A stretch of 64,000 nucleotides of DNA from positions 2,108,001 through 2,172,000 of the forward strand of contig NZ_CP028924.1 of NCBI RefSeq assembly GCF_003061515.1. Reading direction: 5' to 3'. The stretch comes from Colwellia sp. Arc7-D (GTDB taxonomy: Bacteria; Pseudomonadota; Gammaproteobacteria; Enterobacterales; Alteromonadaceae). Position numbers and translations under genes: made by a program. Under the pieces are notes generated by a model. The model was not told where the DNA came from. It saw only the letters and a program-made list of their open reading frames with translations, and did no database searches. Positions 44,421 through 53,819 of the stretch are shown piece by piece; position 1 is the stretch's first letter, and every line of letters begins with the position of its first letter.

Positions 44421-45989
44421 TTAACTACAATTGGCCGTTGCTAATATAGCTTTTACCTCATGAAGATATTTATCATATTTCTCCCAATTCCCAATCGATT
44501 TATTATTAATAGGCTCTCGCACTTGTAACGCACTAGCCGTGGCAACTGGAGAGGCATTATCGTTAATATGCAAACAAACATCTTGCCAATGTAGACCGCA
44601 AAATTCGATTAATTTTTTGGCCTCTTCTTCTGGATTGTTGACCAATTTTTCATAGTTAACAATATAAAAATTATCTGGATACTGCTCTAGCCAAAACGAA
44701 ATAAGATTTTTAAATAACAAGTAGAATTCTGCGGTAGTTGATAAATCGTACGCGTAGTTATAATAAGAAAAATTAACTGCAAATAGCTGCCTAAAATTAC
44801 TTACAATAGTATCGAGTGGGTTTCTGTCTAAACAAATAATCTTGGCGTTCGGTAACGCTTGTAAAATAAACCCAGCATATAAACAGTTTAAGGGCATTTT
44901 ATCGACAAACTTTGTTGATTTTCCCGTAATAGCGCGCGTACTTTCAATATAACTTTTACCTAATTGGCAAAAATCGATGTTACAAGCCGCCTGCACAGTT
45001 TCAGCATCAATTACTTTATTCGTTGTAGTTTTTGTCATTTGTTTCAATAACAAACCAAAGTTCTGTAATTCACCAGCACTCGTAACATCACTGTGCTGTG
45101 ATATTATTCGTTCAACTAATGTAGTACCAGTTCTTGGCATACCTACTACAAAAATTGCTTCGCTTGTTGCAAATCCTATTTTAAAATCTTGTTGCTGATT
45201 AAATGTTTGCTCTAACGCCGTAAATATTGTTTTATCATCATTAATTGAATAATCGAGCTGAGCTAACTTTTTCTGCTTTGCACTTTGTAAATAATTAAAG
45301 GCTTTGTCGTAGTTTTTCAATGCTTCGTATTCTCGTGCTAATGCGTGAGATATATAAAGCAAATCATCTGTTTTAGCTATATTTTTGTGTATGTATTCTA
45401 GGGCTGGTATATGATTATTGCTCGCTGATATTTGCCCCAAACTCGTTAATGCAGCATGTGCTTTACAATGCATCGGCGACAACAAAATACATTGTTCGTA
45501 GCTGGAGCGTGCGCCGATAAAATCACCGTTAAACTTTTGAGAGGCACCTAAATTAAAGAAATACTCTGCCACCGTCTTATCTTTTTCAATGGCTTTTTCA
45601 AAGCATGGCACAGCGAGTTGATGAAGGCCTATTTGACTATAGGTAACCCCTAAAGTGTCCCATGTTAACGCAGAGGTTGGATTAAGTGTTTGTGATAATT
45701 TCGCATTTTTCAGTGCCAACAAGTGATTTTTAGTCAACGCGTAATGCTTTGCTAGTTGTGCTAAAAACTCACTATTATTCGGAGCAAGCACAATAGCTTG
45801 CTCAATTAATAAAATAGCCTTGTCAATATTGTGGTGAACACTGGCAATCATTCCCAGTAAAAAGTAAGCATCAGAAAAGTGCTTGTCTTGCTTTAATATT
45901 TTAATTAAACATTGATGTGCTAATCGATACTCGCTTTTATTGATTGCTTGCTGCGCTTGTTGGTGTAATAAACTTATTGTTTGTTCCAT
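44421..45989 (-). CDS. TPR-sulfotransferase fusion protein
   Basis: A 522-residue cytoplasmic protein. Residues about 1-240 are tetratricopeptide repeats; residues about 277-515 are a sulfotransferase domain with the PAPS-binding loop GMPRTGTT at 283-290 and a second PAPS segment (CLDRNPLDTIVSNFRQ). Members transfer sulfate from PAPS to peptides, glycans or small molecules. The acceptor is not predictable. It is the first gene right of the tRNA-like repeats and is next to a TonB receptor on the same strand. Confidence 0.9.
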   Translation of the reverse strand: MEQTISLLHQQAQQAINKSEYRLAHQCLIKILKQDKHFSDAYFLLGMIASVHHNIDKAILLIEQAIVLAPNNSEFLAQLAKHYALTKNHLLALKNAKLSQTLNPTSALTWDTLGVTYSQIGLHQLAVPCFEKAIEKDKTVAEYFFNLGASQKFNGDFIGARSSYEQCILLSPMHCKAHAALTSLGQISASNNHIPALEYIHKNIAKTDDLLYISHALAREYEALKNYDKAFNYLQSAKQKKLAQLDYSINDDKTIFTALEQTFNQQQDFKIGFATSEAIFVVGMPRTGTTLVERIISQHSDVTSAGELQNFGLLLKQMTKTTTNKVIDAETVQAACNIDFCQLGKSYIESTRAITGKSTKFVDKMPLNCLYAGFILQALPNAKIICLDRNPLDTIVSNFRQLFAVNFSYYNYAYDLSTTAEFYLLFKNLISFWLEQYPDNFYIVNYEKLVNNPEEEAKKLIEFCGLHWQDVCLHINDNASPVATASALQVREPINNKSIGNWEKYDKYLHEVKAILATANCS

Positions 45990-46092
45990 ATAATTTAGCC
46001 GCTATTTATTCATGATAATGACTCTAAGCCACGTTAGCCTAGAGCCTTATTCACTCATTTACTTAAGTAATATTAAATTTGAACAATAAATT

Positions 46093-48522
46093 TTATAAAT
46101 CAAATAAATATTCAAAACGTAAACCGACTTTACGAGGAGTTACCACATAATGACCATAATAACGCTGAATACTAGGATCATTGTTAACAGTAATATCTGC
46201 AGCTGTGCGTCTCACCGAAGCATAGGCATATTTATCAAACATATTGTCTACATACAAGGTAACTTTCCAACTATCTTTGCTGAAAATCGCTGACATATTA
46301 CTTAATGCATAACCCGGAAGCGCTTCACCCATATTTAATAAACCGACCTGAGAATAAACATCACTTTGATAAGTTAAACCGTAATTAACATCTAAACCAA
46401 TATCATCAGTAATTTCTGTCATGTAGGTTAAACCAAGCGAGAATTGGTGTTCTGGCGTACCAGGTAATCTTGCACCATCCAATGCTTTATTACCAAGGCC
46501 ATCATCTAACAGCGGCGCATCAGCTGAAAGTTCTGATGAGGTATAAGCATAAGTAGCAAAACCTGTTAACTGATCGGTTATGAGTGCTCTAGTTGAGATT
46601 TCTAACCCGCGCGCGTCTGCTGATGCTGCATTAACCGTGACATCAACACCACCAGTTTCTGCGAAAGTACCAACCTGCGCATCGGTCCAATCAACCATGA
46701 AAACAGCGGCATTAAAATGAAATTGATTACTTAACCAAGTACTCTTAAAACCGAGTTCATAGTTAGTTATTTCATCAGGATTATAGGACATTTCATCTGG
46801 TGTCCCACAGATATTTTGGTATACATCGTCATCATTAAGACAAGCTGGAACACCGTTTGAGCCGCCTAAGCGATACCCCTCGCTGACGGTAGCGTACAGC
46901 ATAACATCATCATTGAATTTATAATCAGCATTAAACTTGAAGATATTACCACTTTCGCTTGAGGTGCTACTTTGTAAGTCGATAAAAATGTCGTCAGGGC
47001 CAGCACCGAAAAACAACGTATTTAGTAATGGTAAATCAGTGCCAATGGCAGAGGTAACTTTATAATCATAAAAACGTGCACCAAATGTTAGTGATAACTG
47101 CTCAGTGGCTTGATAATTTATTTCACCAAAAATGGCTTTTTCGATAATTTCTTCTTCTCTTTGTTGAATATATTCTAAATTATCAGGTCTTGCTTGATCT
47201 GCACCCCAATATTCAACAGCATATTCACCAAACCCTGGGGTAAATTCTTTACCTTCGTTGGTTTTTTCTTGTTTATTGTAGAAAGCACCCACGACCCAAG
47301 AGAGATCAGATTCACTTGTTGATACTAAGCGAAGTTCTTCTGTAAAGACTTTTTTGCTATCAATGTCACGGGTAAACGCAGTAAATGCTGGAAATTCTTC
47401 ATAGCTATAATCTAAGCTAATTAATAAATCGGTTTGATCACGTTGACCATCTGAATCAGATTTTGAATAACCCGTTGCTGAAACCAATTCAGCAAAACCC
47501 AAATCAGCACTAATTTCTAAACTGATTAACGAGGTTTCATTAGTCATTGGTTCTTCAACACGATAAGCCGATTCATAGTCACCAATAATAGCAGAAAGTG
47601 GATTATCATCACTTAAGCTATTTCCATGAGCAATCGAACGTCCACCAATGTCTTGTTTTTGATAAAAATAAGACAGCGTAGTGTCTATATCATCATTAGG
47701 AGTCCAACGAAACATAATACGCGCCGTTGTAGTTTGTTCGTCATTAACATCTTTTTTACGCTTTATGTTACTGTTGACTTCATCGGCATCAGACCAATTT
47801 GGATCGGTTATCGAAACACCGGGTTCACCAACCAAATAATTGTAATCAATAAATCCTGGGTCATTTAAATAGTTAAACGCGATACGTACACCGAATTCAT
47901 CATCAATAATAGGGGTGTTAAAAACAAAACCGCCTTCTGAGCCGGTATCGTCACTTTGTGCTAAAGAAGATACCTGACCATAAATGCTACCTGAGGTCTC
48001 ATCTAGTACTGGTTTATTCGGTAAGTATCTGATTGCACCTCCTAAAGTACCGGCACCATACAATGTACCTTGTGGACCAATTAATACTTCAACACGCTCA
48101 ACATCAAGTATTTTCATATCAACACTTAAAGGTATTTCACCTATATAGGTGGCAACTGTGCCGCCATCGGTATCAGGACCTGATGCATTGGTATTTAAAC
48201 CACGTACAATAATAGGAGAGCCTGTTCGACCACCTTGGTCAGGAACGGTTAAGCCAGGTACCCAGCGAGCAACATCTGATAATTCTGTAATGTTTTGATC
48301 TTTCATCGTATCACCATCAAGTGCCGTGATATTCATCGGCGCTTCTTGGATACTTGATTTACGTCGACTAGCCGTAACGGCAATAACTTCAATACCTTGG
48401 GCTTTAGTCTGGACTTCGGCGGGTGTATCTTGTGCAAAACTTAACGTAGAAACACCAAAAGATGACGTAATAGCTATGCATATAACCGACTTTGCAAAAA
48501 CATGAGTAACTTTATTGTTCAT
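46093..48522 (-). CDS. TonB-dependent outer-membrane receptor
   Basis: An 809-residue receptor with a signal peptide ending near residue 31 (LSFA-Q), a TonB-box-like IEVIAVTA near 44-51, a plug domain (about 58-170, APMNITALDGDTMKDQNITE and IGPQGTLYGAGTLGGAIRYL), and a beta-barrel with alternating aromatic strands to the C-terminus RFEYLFDL. Sequence type is that of the broad Alteromonadales receptors for carbohydrates, peptides or other large nutrients rather than siderophores; ligand unknown. Its gene is 40 bp upstream-adjacent to the DUF917 gene on the same strand. Confidence 0.93.
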   Translation of the reverse strand: MNNKVTHVFAKSVICIAITSSFGVSTLSFAQDTPAEVQTKAQGIEVIAVTASRRKSSIQEAPMNITALDGDTMKDQNITELSDVARWVPGLTVPDQGGRTGSPIIVRGLNTNASGPDTDGGTVATYIGEIPLSVDMKILDVERVEVLIGPQGTLYGAGTLGGAIRYLPNKPVLDETSGSIYGQVSSLAQSDDTGSEGGFVFNTPIIDDEFGVRIAFNYLNDPGFIDYNYLVGEPGVSITDPNWSDADEVNSNIKRKKDVNDEQTTTARIMFRWTPNDDIDTTLSYFYQKQDIGGRSIAHGNSLSDDNPLSAIIGDYESAYRVEEPMTNETSLISLEISADLGFAELVSATGYSKSDSDGQRDQTDLLISLDYSYEEFPAFTAFTRDIDSKKVFTEELRLVSTSESDLSWVVGAFYNKQEKTNEGKEFTPGFGEYAVEYWGADQARPDNLEYIQQREEEIIEKAIFGEINYQATEQLSLTFGARFYDYKVTSAIGTDLPLLNTLFFGAGPDDIFIDLQSSTSSESGNIFKFNADYKFNDDVMLYATVSEGYRLGGSNGVPACLNDDDVYQNICGTPDEMSYNPDEITNYELGFKSTWLSNQFHFNAAVFMVDWTDAQVGTFAETGGVDVTVNAASADARGLEISTRALITDQLTGFATYAYTSSELSADAPLLDDGLGNKALDGARLPGTPEHQFSLGLTYMTEITDDIGLDVNYGLTYQSDVYSQVGLLNMGEALPGYALSNMSAIFSKDSWKVTLYVDNMFDKYAYASVRRTAADITVNNDPSIQRYYGHYVVTPRKVGLRFEYLFDL

Positions 48523-48561
48523 AATTTCTTCCTAGAATAATTGTAAGTGTAAATATAGTTA

Positions 48562-49671
48562 TTATTTGATATTGGAAATTGCTGGCTTATAGGGTGCATC
48601 TAAACCGACATAGGCAGGCCCAAAAGCCTTTAAACCTCTTTCAGTAGTAAATTCTTTGGCTGCTGGAAGAATAATGACAGCTACATTCATATCTAGCTTA
48701 TAATGGGGGTTTGATATTGGTTCGCCTTTATCAAGGTCGATACAACAAATAAGATCTGGAATAGTTACGTCAACTTCACCATTTAGTCGTGATACCATAT
48801 TTTCGTTTTTTACTGAAATATGGTAAGTGTTTCCTTGGTGTTCATCGCTGCCCGCAATATAAATATTACCTAAAGTAAAGCCTCCAGTGGTTTCGAAGTT
48901 AAAGTCACTAACAGCTCCCTTAAAAGCAACATAACCGCCGCCATTTTCAGCAATTACCTCAGCTAAATCAGTGTTCTGTGCTTTGGCTATTCGAAGCGCT
49001 TTACCAATGGCTAATGCTTTAGAAATGGTACCTTCAATCACAGCTCCTTTCAAAACTTCTACAGGTAGAGCATGATCAATTGCTGAAATATTATTTCTAC
49101 TCACCTTTGATAAAGCGCGAACAACCGTCTCAGCTCTCATATCATCAATAATATTTTCACATATAAAACACTCACCAAATTCATTGGTAGCTATAATAGG
49201 TGCAGCGGGTAAATCATTAAAATAATAAGTAGAGTGTGTTATTTCTGGTACAGCTCTACCAGCGGGGTCGGCATCAATAATATAACAATCGGTCATCGCT
49301 GCTAAGTAAAATGAAATAGCGGTATTCGCTCCTCCTAACTCACAACAAATAGTACCGTAATAGTTGTGCCCACTATAAGCTTTCAGGCGTTTAAAAGCTG
49401 TCATCATTGGCATCTCGTTACTTTTGGCCAAGTAACTATATTTTTTTTCTTCTTCAGTGGATAATGGTGAAATAGCGCCTAGCAGATAAGGGGTGCATAG
49501 GTATTCGCCATCTGGCACGTCATCAATGCTAATCAGTTTGAACTCCTTGCCTGCACTTAGCGCTTCATCGATATACTGAAAACCTTCCTTAATATCACCG
49601 CCACCGCCGGTACCTAAAATAGCACAGCCATATAAAATGTCTGAAAGTTCTTCACGGTTAAGTATCCTCAT
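48562..49671 (-). CDS. DUF917 protein (S-methyl thiohydantoin desulfurase-like)
   Basis: A 369-residue cytoplasmic protein of the DUF917 family. The conserved Gly-rich start ILGTGGGGDIKEG is at residues 17-29; ICCELGGANTA and IIDADPAGRAVPE are further signatures. The Pfam family has been renamed for S-methyl thiohydantoin desulfurase, and members often sit with hydantoinase genes. No hyuA/hyuB is here. It is the first gene of a minus-strand unit with the TonB receptor and is divergent from the second M14 gene. The reaction in this organism is inferred, not shown. Confidence 0.85.
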   Translation of the reverse strand: MRILNREELSDILYGCAILGTGGGGDIKEGFQYIDEALSAGKEFKLISIDDVPDGEYLCTPYLLGAISPLSTEEEKKYSYLAKSNEMPMMTAFKRLKAYSGHNYYGTICCELGGANTAISFYLAAMTDCYIIDADPAGRAVPEITHSTYYFNDLPAAPIIATNEFGECFICENIIDDMRAETVVRALSKVSRNNISAIDHALPVEVLKGAVIEGTISKALAIGKALRIAKAQNTDLAEVIAENGGGYVAFKGAVSDFNFETTGGFTLGNIYIAGSDEHQGNTYHISVKNENMVSRLNGEVDVTIPDLICCIDLDKGEPISNPHYKLDMNVAVIILPAAKEFTTERGLKAFGPAYVGLDAPYKPAISNIK

Positions 49672-49919
49672 TTCTTTCCTTATCTAGTAGTTTCAAAGTA
49701 ATACCAACGTAGTATTTTTTGTCATATCTAAATTATAAGAGACAGGAGGAAATTAATATTTTGTATACAGCACATAAACAAACAAAATTAGTTTTTTAAA
49801 TTTCCTTTATCAAAAATTATCATGTGTTAAATGTTTCAACGATCATTGCCACTTGTAGAAAAATATCAACACCAGTAGCATTTGCTTATTTGCGAATATA
49901 ACCGTTTAAGGTGAATAAA

Positions 49920-51080
49920 ATGCTTAGGGTCGATGATAATTTTGACGGTGGAAACATTGAAGTAATTGATATTTCATTAGAAAAAGTAAGTTTAAATATA
50001 AAAAAAGATTCAAAGTCAGATGAAAAACAATGGTTTTACTTTCGAGCTACCGGCATAAAAAATATACGCTGTAATTTTGAGATAGCGAATGCAAGCACCG
50101 TTTCTTATCCTGAAGCTTGGCCGACATGCTCTATCGTTGCATCTTATGATCGAAAAAGCTGGTTTAGAGTGCCCACTTCCTATAACGGAGAAACCTTAAG
50201 TTTCAATCTTCAAGCTGAACGTGATATTGCCTATTTCGCTTTATTTGAACCCTATTCATACGAAAGGCACCTCGATTTAATTTCATGGTCCTTAACTCAA
50301 GATAACTGCACTTTATTAAGCTATTGTGAAACCCTTGAGCAAAATCAAATTGAGTTATTGCAAATAGGTACCCGCTCAAACGATAAAAAAAACATTTGGA
50401 TTATTGCGAGGCAGCACCCTGCTGAAACAATGGCAGAATGGTTTATTGAAGGCTTGCTGAAAAAAATATTAAGTGGCACTAGTCTACAAAATAAAGCCTT
50501 ATTAGATGCCGCTACTTTTTACATAGTGCCAAGTATGAACCCTGATGGTGCTATTGCTGGCAACCTGAGAACCAACGGAGCAGGCATTGATCTTAATCGC
50601 TCTTGGTTAAACCCTAATAAACTAACAGCTCCTGAATCACACTTTGTATTCGAGCAGATGAAATCAATAGGGGTTGATTTATTTTTAGATATACACGGTG
50701 ATGAAGACATACCTTACGCCTTTATTGCTGGTAGTGAAGGTAATCCTAGTTACACCAAAGAACTTGCTTTACTTGATACATTTTTCCGAGCCCAATTTAA
50801 CAAGGCAACCCCTGACTTCTGCGTTGAAAACGGCTATAAAGCCAATTTGCCCGGTGCAGGAGATTTACGTATTGCTTGTAATCAAGTCGGTGAATATTTC
50901 AATTGTTTGTCTTTAACTATCGAGATGCCATTCACGGATAATAAATATCAACCGAATAAAATTGAAGGTTGGAATGCTCAAAGGAGTATGGCTTTAGGTG
51001 CAGTTGTTCTTACACCGATTAGAAATATTTTACCTAAGTTAACAAAAACGAAAAATAGTGATTGTACCCAAATAAATTAG
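49920..51080 (+). CDS. M14 metallocarboxypeptidase, cytosolic type (copy 2)
   Basis: 386 residues from the ATG at 49920, which has TAAGG 8 nt upstream; the GTG at 49911 is an alternative. It is a paralogue of the enzyme at 40896 with the same layout: H166 and E169 (ARQHPAETMAEW), the NPDG and LNRSW segments, DIHGDE, and the catalytic Glu in LTIEMPF. It lacks a signal peptide, so it acts on imported peptides or amino-acyl conjugates. It is followed by the permease gene 104 bp downstream and is divergent from the DUF917 gene. Confidence 0.92.
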   Translation: MLRVDDNFDGGNIEVIDISLEKVSLNIKKDSKSDEKQWFYFRATGIKNIRCNFEIANASTVSYPEAWPTCSIVASYDRKSWFRVPTSYNGETLSFNLQAERDIAYFALFEPYSYERHLDLISWSLTQDNCTLLSYCETLEQNQIELLQIGTRSNDKKNIWIIARQHPAETMAEWFIEGLLKKILSGTSLQNKALLDAATFYIVPSMNPDGAIAGNLRTNGAGIDLNRSWLNPNKLTAPESHFVFEQMKSIGVDLFLDIHGDEDIPYAFIAGSEGNPSYTKELALLDTFFRAQFNKATPDFCVENGYKANLPGAGDLRIACNQVGEYFNCLSLTIEMPFTDNKYQPNKIEGWNAQRSMALGAVVLTPIRNILPKLTKTKNSDCTQIN

Positions 51081-51112
51081 CAGCAAAATATTTATAGCGT
51101 TTTTGTGATGAT

Positions 51113-51141
51113 TGACATCAATTAATTATTGAATTTTAATC
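51113..51141 (+). promoter_or_regulatory. Candidate promoter for the permease gene
   Basis: TTGACA (51113-51118), a 17-nt spacer and TTTAAT (51136-51141). The spacer holds an AT-rich near-palindrome ATTAATTATTGAAT that could bind the Lrp/AsnC-type regulator. It is not proven that the permease has its own promoter. Confidence 0.4.
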
Positions 51142-51184
51142 ATTATACGTAAAGTCTTGGGGCTTAAGTGTTTTAGAATTTATA

Positions 51185-52522
51185 TTGCTCCGCACATATA
51201 TCAGGGATAAGCATATTTTGAATGAAAGTAATGACTATAGTGAACTAAAAATCAGCGACAGTGAGCTCGTATCTTGGCCCAGAATTGCATCAATCTCAGC
51301 CATGATCAGCTTTTCTTTACCTACGTTTATAACAGGGTTGGAAATTCAGCAGGCACTTACCGTTCATGATGCTCTGCTCGCCTTATTAATAGGCTCTGTT
51401 TTACTGATTTTTATCGGCGGAGTGATGGGAACTATTGGCATAAAAAGTAGGCTAAGTTCGTATTTATTGGTCAGAATTGCTTTTGGTAATGCTGGCGCTG
51501 CAATTGTAAATATTGCTTTCGCCATATCATTACTCGGTTGGTTTGGCGTTAATATTGATTTATTTTCAGATGCCGTTTTGCGATTATTAGACGCGCAATT
51601 TAATATCGTAATACCAGAATGGTCCATTGAAATTTTTGCTGGTATATGCATGATAACAACAACATTATATGGTTTTAAAGCGATTAATATTATATCAACG
51701 TTGCTTATCCCTGTATTAGTCTTAGTGACTATGAAAATGTTTGTTGGTTCCCTTGAAGAAATGACTATAGCGCAATATTGGGTATTGGAGAAAACATCCA
51801 CATTAAGTTTGAGTGAAGGAGTAGCTTCTATTGTCGGTGTAATTATAATTGGTGCAATAATCCTACCCGATATAGCAAGGTTTTCGAAACAAAAAACAGG
51901 AGGCTTTCAAATTGCTTTTTGGTCTTATGGAGCTGCCCAATTACTAGTGCTGTTTGTCACAGGCTTTTCAGCGAGTGCATCAGGCATCACAGATGTACTG
52001 GATTTGATGTTAAGTTTAAATTTAGGTTTGTTAGCTTTTGTTATTATTATCACTGGCTGCTGGGTGTTAAATTCTCTTAATTTATACAGCACAACCTTAA
52101 GTATAGTTGCCACTTTTCCCAAGTTTAATCAAAAAGTGATCACGATAGTTTTAGGGCTTATTGGTGTGTTAGCGGCGTTCATGAATATTCTGGATAATTT
52201 CCTCAGCTTCTTATCTTTCTTATCGACTATATTTGTTCCTGTAGCCGGTGTCATTATCGTTGATTTTATCTTTATTAAAGGTCACGCTTATAACTTAGAG
52301 ACGCTTGCTAATAATCGCCAATTTTCTATACCGGCATTTATTGCTTGGATCATGGGTGCACTAATTTCGGTGCTAAATGGCCGTTACGATTGGCTTAATC
52401 TGACCGGCATATCTGTTTTAGATGCGATTATTTTAACCGGATTGGTTTATGTGATATTAATAAAAATTCCGAAAAAAATGTTTTTAACCTCTAAACCATT
52501 TACATCAGATGAAAAACAATAA
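51185..52522 (+). CDS. NCS1-type (cytosine/hydantoin-like) permease
   Basis: A 445-residue inner-membrane carrier with twelve predicted helices. The N-terminal WPRIASISAMISFSLPTFITG matches the start of nucleobase:cation symporter-1 proteins, and GWFGVNIDLFSD and VAGVIIVDFIFI are characteristic segments. The family carries cytosine, allantoin, hydantoins and similar nitrogen rings with Na+ or H+. Start is uncertain: TTG 51185 or TTG 51218 (behind CAGGGA). In this setting it may carry a hydantoin-like compound. Confidence 0.82.
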   Translation: MLRTYIRDKHILNESNDYSELKISDSELVSWPRIASISAMISFSLPTFITGLEIQQALTVHDALLALLIGSVLLIFIGGVMGTIGIKSRLSSYLLVRIAFGNAGAAIVNIAFAISLLGWFGVNIDLFSDAVLRLLDAQFNIVIPEWSIEIFAGICMITTTLYGFKAINIISTLLIPVLVLVTMKMFVGSLEEMTIAQYWVLEKTSTLSLSEGVASIVGVIIIGAIILPDIARFSKQKTGGFQIAFWSYGAAQLLVLFVTGFSASASGITDVLDLMLSLNLGLLAFVIIITGCWVLNSLNLYSTTLSIVATFPKFNQKVITIVLGLIGVLAAFMNILDNFLSFLSFLSTIFVPVAGVIIVDFIFIKGHAYNLETLANNRQFSIPAFIAWIMGALISVLNGRYDWLNLTGISVLDAIILTGLVYVILIKIPKKMFLTSKPFTSDEKQ

Positions 52523-52643
52523 CATTTAACATCGCATGTAGTCTGTTAGCACTAAAATACGGTACAAAAAGAAACTAAGATTTAAGTTATAGCCATAATA
52601 TAATAAATATACTTTTAAGTTTCTTGCCGTATTTTAGCTTACA

Positions 52644-53156
52644 TTAATCATCCACAACTATCTCATCATGCCATTTTAGATTATCTAATGGAAAGCCTAA
52701 GAAATACTTAGGTCGATCTAGAATTATCTTTGGAGTTATTCTTTTAATTGAAAGACTTTCATTTGAGCTTAATGACTCACAAACTTCATTAAGTTTTTGA
52801 GTATTAGTAAAGCAACAGAAGGACAAGTAATCAGTTTCCCCACTTAATTTCATACAGTCCATTATTTCAGGAATTTTGATTACAGCTTTTTCAAATTCTC
52901 GCCTCACCTTTGCACTATTGTCATTAAGTGTAAATTCTAAGTATGCCAGAACGTGTTCGCAAATAAGCTCTACATTAATATCAGCATGAAAGGTTCTGAA
53001 ATAGCCCGATTCTTTCAACATTCTCACTCGTTGAAAACATGCACTAACAGAAAGGTTTACTCTTTCAGCTAATTCCGCATTTGTTAAGTCAGCTTCACGG
53101 TGTAATATCGTCAATATTTTTTTATTATATCGATCCATTTTTATAGTTTTTTTCAT
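52644..53156 (-). CDS. Lrp/AsnC-family transcriptional regulator
   Basis: A 170-residue regulator with a winged helix-turn-helix at about 8-60 (LTILHREADLTNAELAERVN, LSVSACFQRVRMLKESGYF) and an RAM ligand-binding domain at about 70-145 (EIMDCMKLSGETDYL). These proteins sense amino acids or related small molecules. It stands at the edge of the island, convergent with the permease gene, and is the only regulator there. Confidence 0.9.
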   Translation of the reverse strand: MKKTIKMDRYNKKILTILHREADLTNAELAERVNLSVSACFQRVRMLKESGYFRTFHADINVELICEHVLAYLEFTLNDNSAKVRREFEKAVIKIPEIMDCMKLSGETDYLSFCCFTNTQKLNEVCESLSSNESLSIKRITPKIILDRPKYFLGFPLDNLKWHDEIVVDD

Positions 53157-53537
53157 TATTTTAAATAGCTCTTCTTGAACAGATATATTGGCAATATGGG
53201 ATTATGGACACTATTCTACTTGAAATTTTTAAAGCGTCATTTTAAAAATGAACTTTATATCAATTAAACAAAAATATCTAATAGAAGCATATTAATTGAC
53301 ACTGCACCAAGAGATTTTTAGGTGCATAACAGCTAACAAATTTATAAAGCCTATCGGCTAAACAAGGTTACTCTAAAGTACTTATGCAGTTGCCATTAAA
53401 ATCAAAAGTTAAACAAGATTATTATGCACGGCTAAAATCAGCCATTGAAGAAACCAAAGATTATGATGAATTCATAAAACTTTAGTGTTTAATGTAAATT
53501 ATATTCGGAAAGTATTCGGAAGTGCCAAAAAGGAAAA
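53157..53537. other. Gap between the AsnC-type gene and tRNA-Ser
   Basis: About 380 bp with no confident gene. It includes one 33-residue frame (53384-53485), listed separately, and the paired words ATTCGGAAAGTATTCGGAAG near 53512. This is where an island integrase would usually lie, and none is present. Confidence 0.45.
53384..53485 (+). CDS. Possible small ORF or gene remnant, 33 residues
   Basis: ATG at 53384 opens MQLPLKSKVKQDYYARLKSA and ends in DYDEFIKL. Composition is protein-like (Lys and Tyr rich), but there is no clear ribosome binding site. It may be a leftover piece of an integrase or other mobile-element gene near the attachment point. Low confidence. Confidence 0.2.
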   Translation: MQLPLKSKVKQDYYARLKSAIEETKDYDEFIKL

Positions 53538-53562
53538 AGGGCTGCACTTTGTGCAGCCCTTA
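53538..53562 (-). terminator. Terminator of tRNA-Ser
   Basis: GGGCTGCAC, loop TTT or AAA, GTGCAGCCC, and on the minus strand followed by TTTTTCCTTTTT. It begins 6 bp after the CCA end. Confidence 0.88.
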
Positions 53563-53567
53563 GAATG

Positions 53568-53658
53568 TGGCGGTGAGATAGAGATTTGAACTCTAGAAGG
53601 GCTACAAACCCTTGCCGGTTTTCAAGACCGGTGCTTTCGACCACTCAGCCATCTCACC
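53568..53658 (-). tRNA. tRNA-Ser(UGA)
   Basis: A 91-nt class II tRNA. Acceptor stem GGTGAGA pairs with TCTCACC, followed by G and encoded CCA. Anticodon arm CCGGT-CTTGAAA-ACCGG gives anticodon UGA. The long variable arm AAGGGTTTGTAGCCCTT and the T-arm TAGAG-TTCAAAT-CTCTA are intact. It reads UCN serine codons. Its 3' end is repeated, in the same orientation, at 44141, 44022 and in the 42724 tandem, so it may have been an integration target. Confidence 0.96.
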
Positions 53659-53695
53659 TGAAGTTCAAAAGCATTGCTGCTTCAGAACGGGGCGA

Positions 53696-53724
53696 ATAAT
53701 AAAGGCTCGAAATTCTCTTGTAAA
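53696..53724 (-). promoter_or_regulatory. Promoter of tRNA-Ser(UGA)
   Basis: On the minus strand TTTACA, 17-nt spacer, TATTAT, then the GC-rich discriminator TCGCCCC, as is usual for stable-RNA promoters under stringent control. The -10 lies 38 nt before the tRNA 5' end. Confidence 0.75.
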
Positions 53725-53819
53725 GGATTTATTCTATAAAAAAGTTTGTTTGCTAAAAAAATCAACAATTTGCCATTTATTTGAGCAGATAAGACCGATT
53801 TTCATATTAAGGAATGCTA

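Noticed and set aside
51364..51801. 145-residue minus-strand ORF inside the permease gene
   Set aside because: Its sequence is the mirror of membrane-helix codons; the plus-strand permease explains the region.
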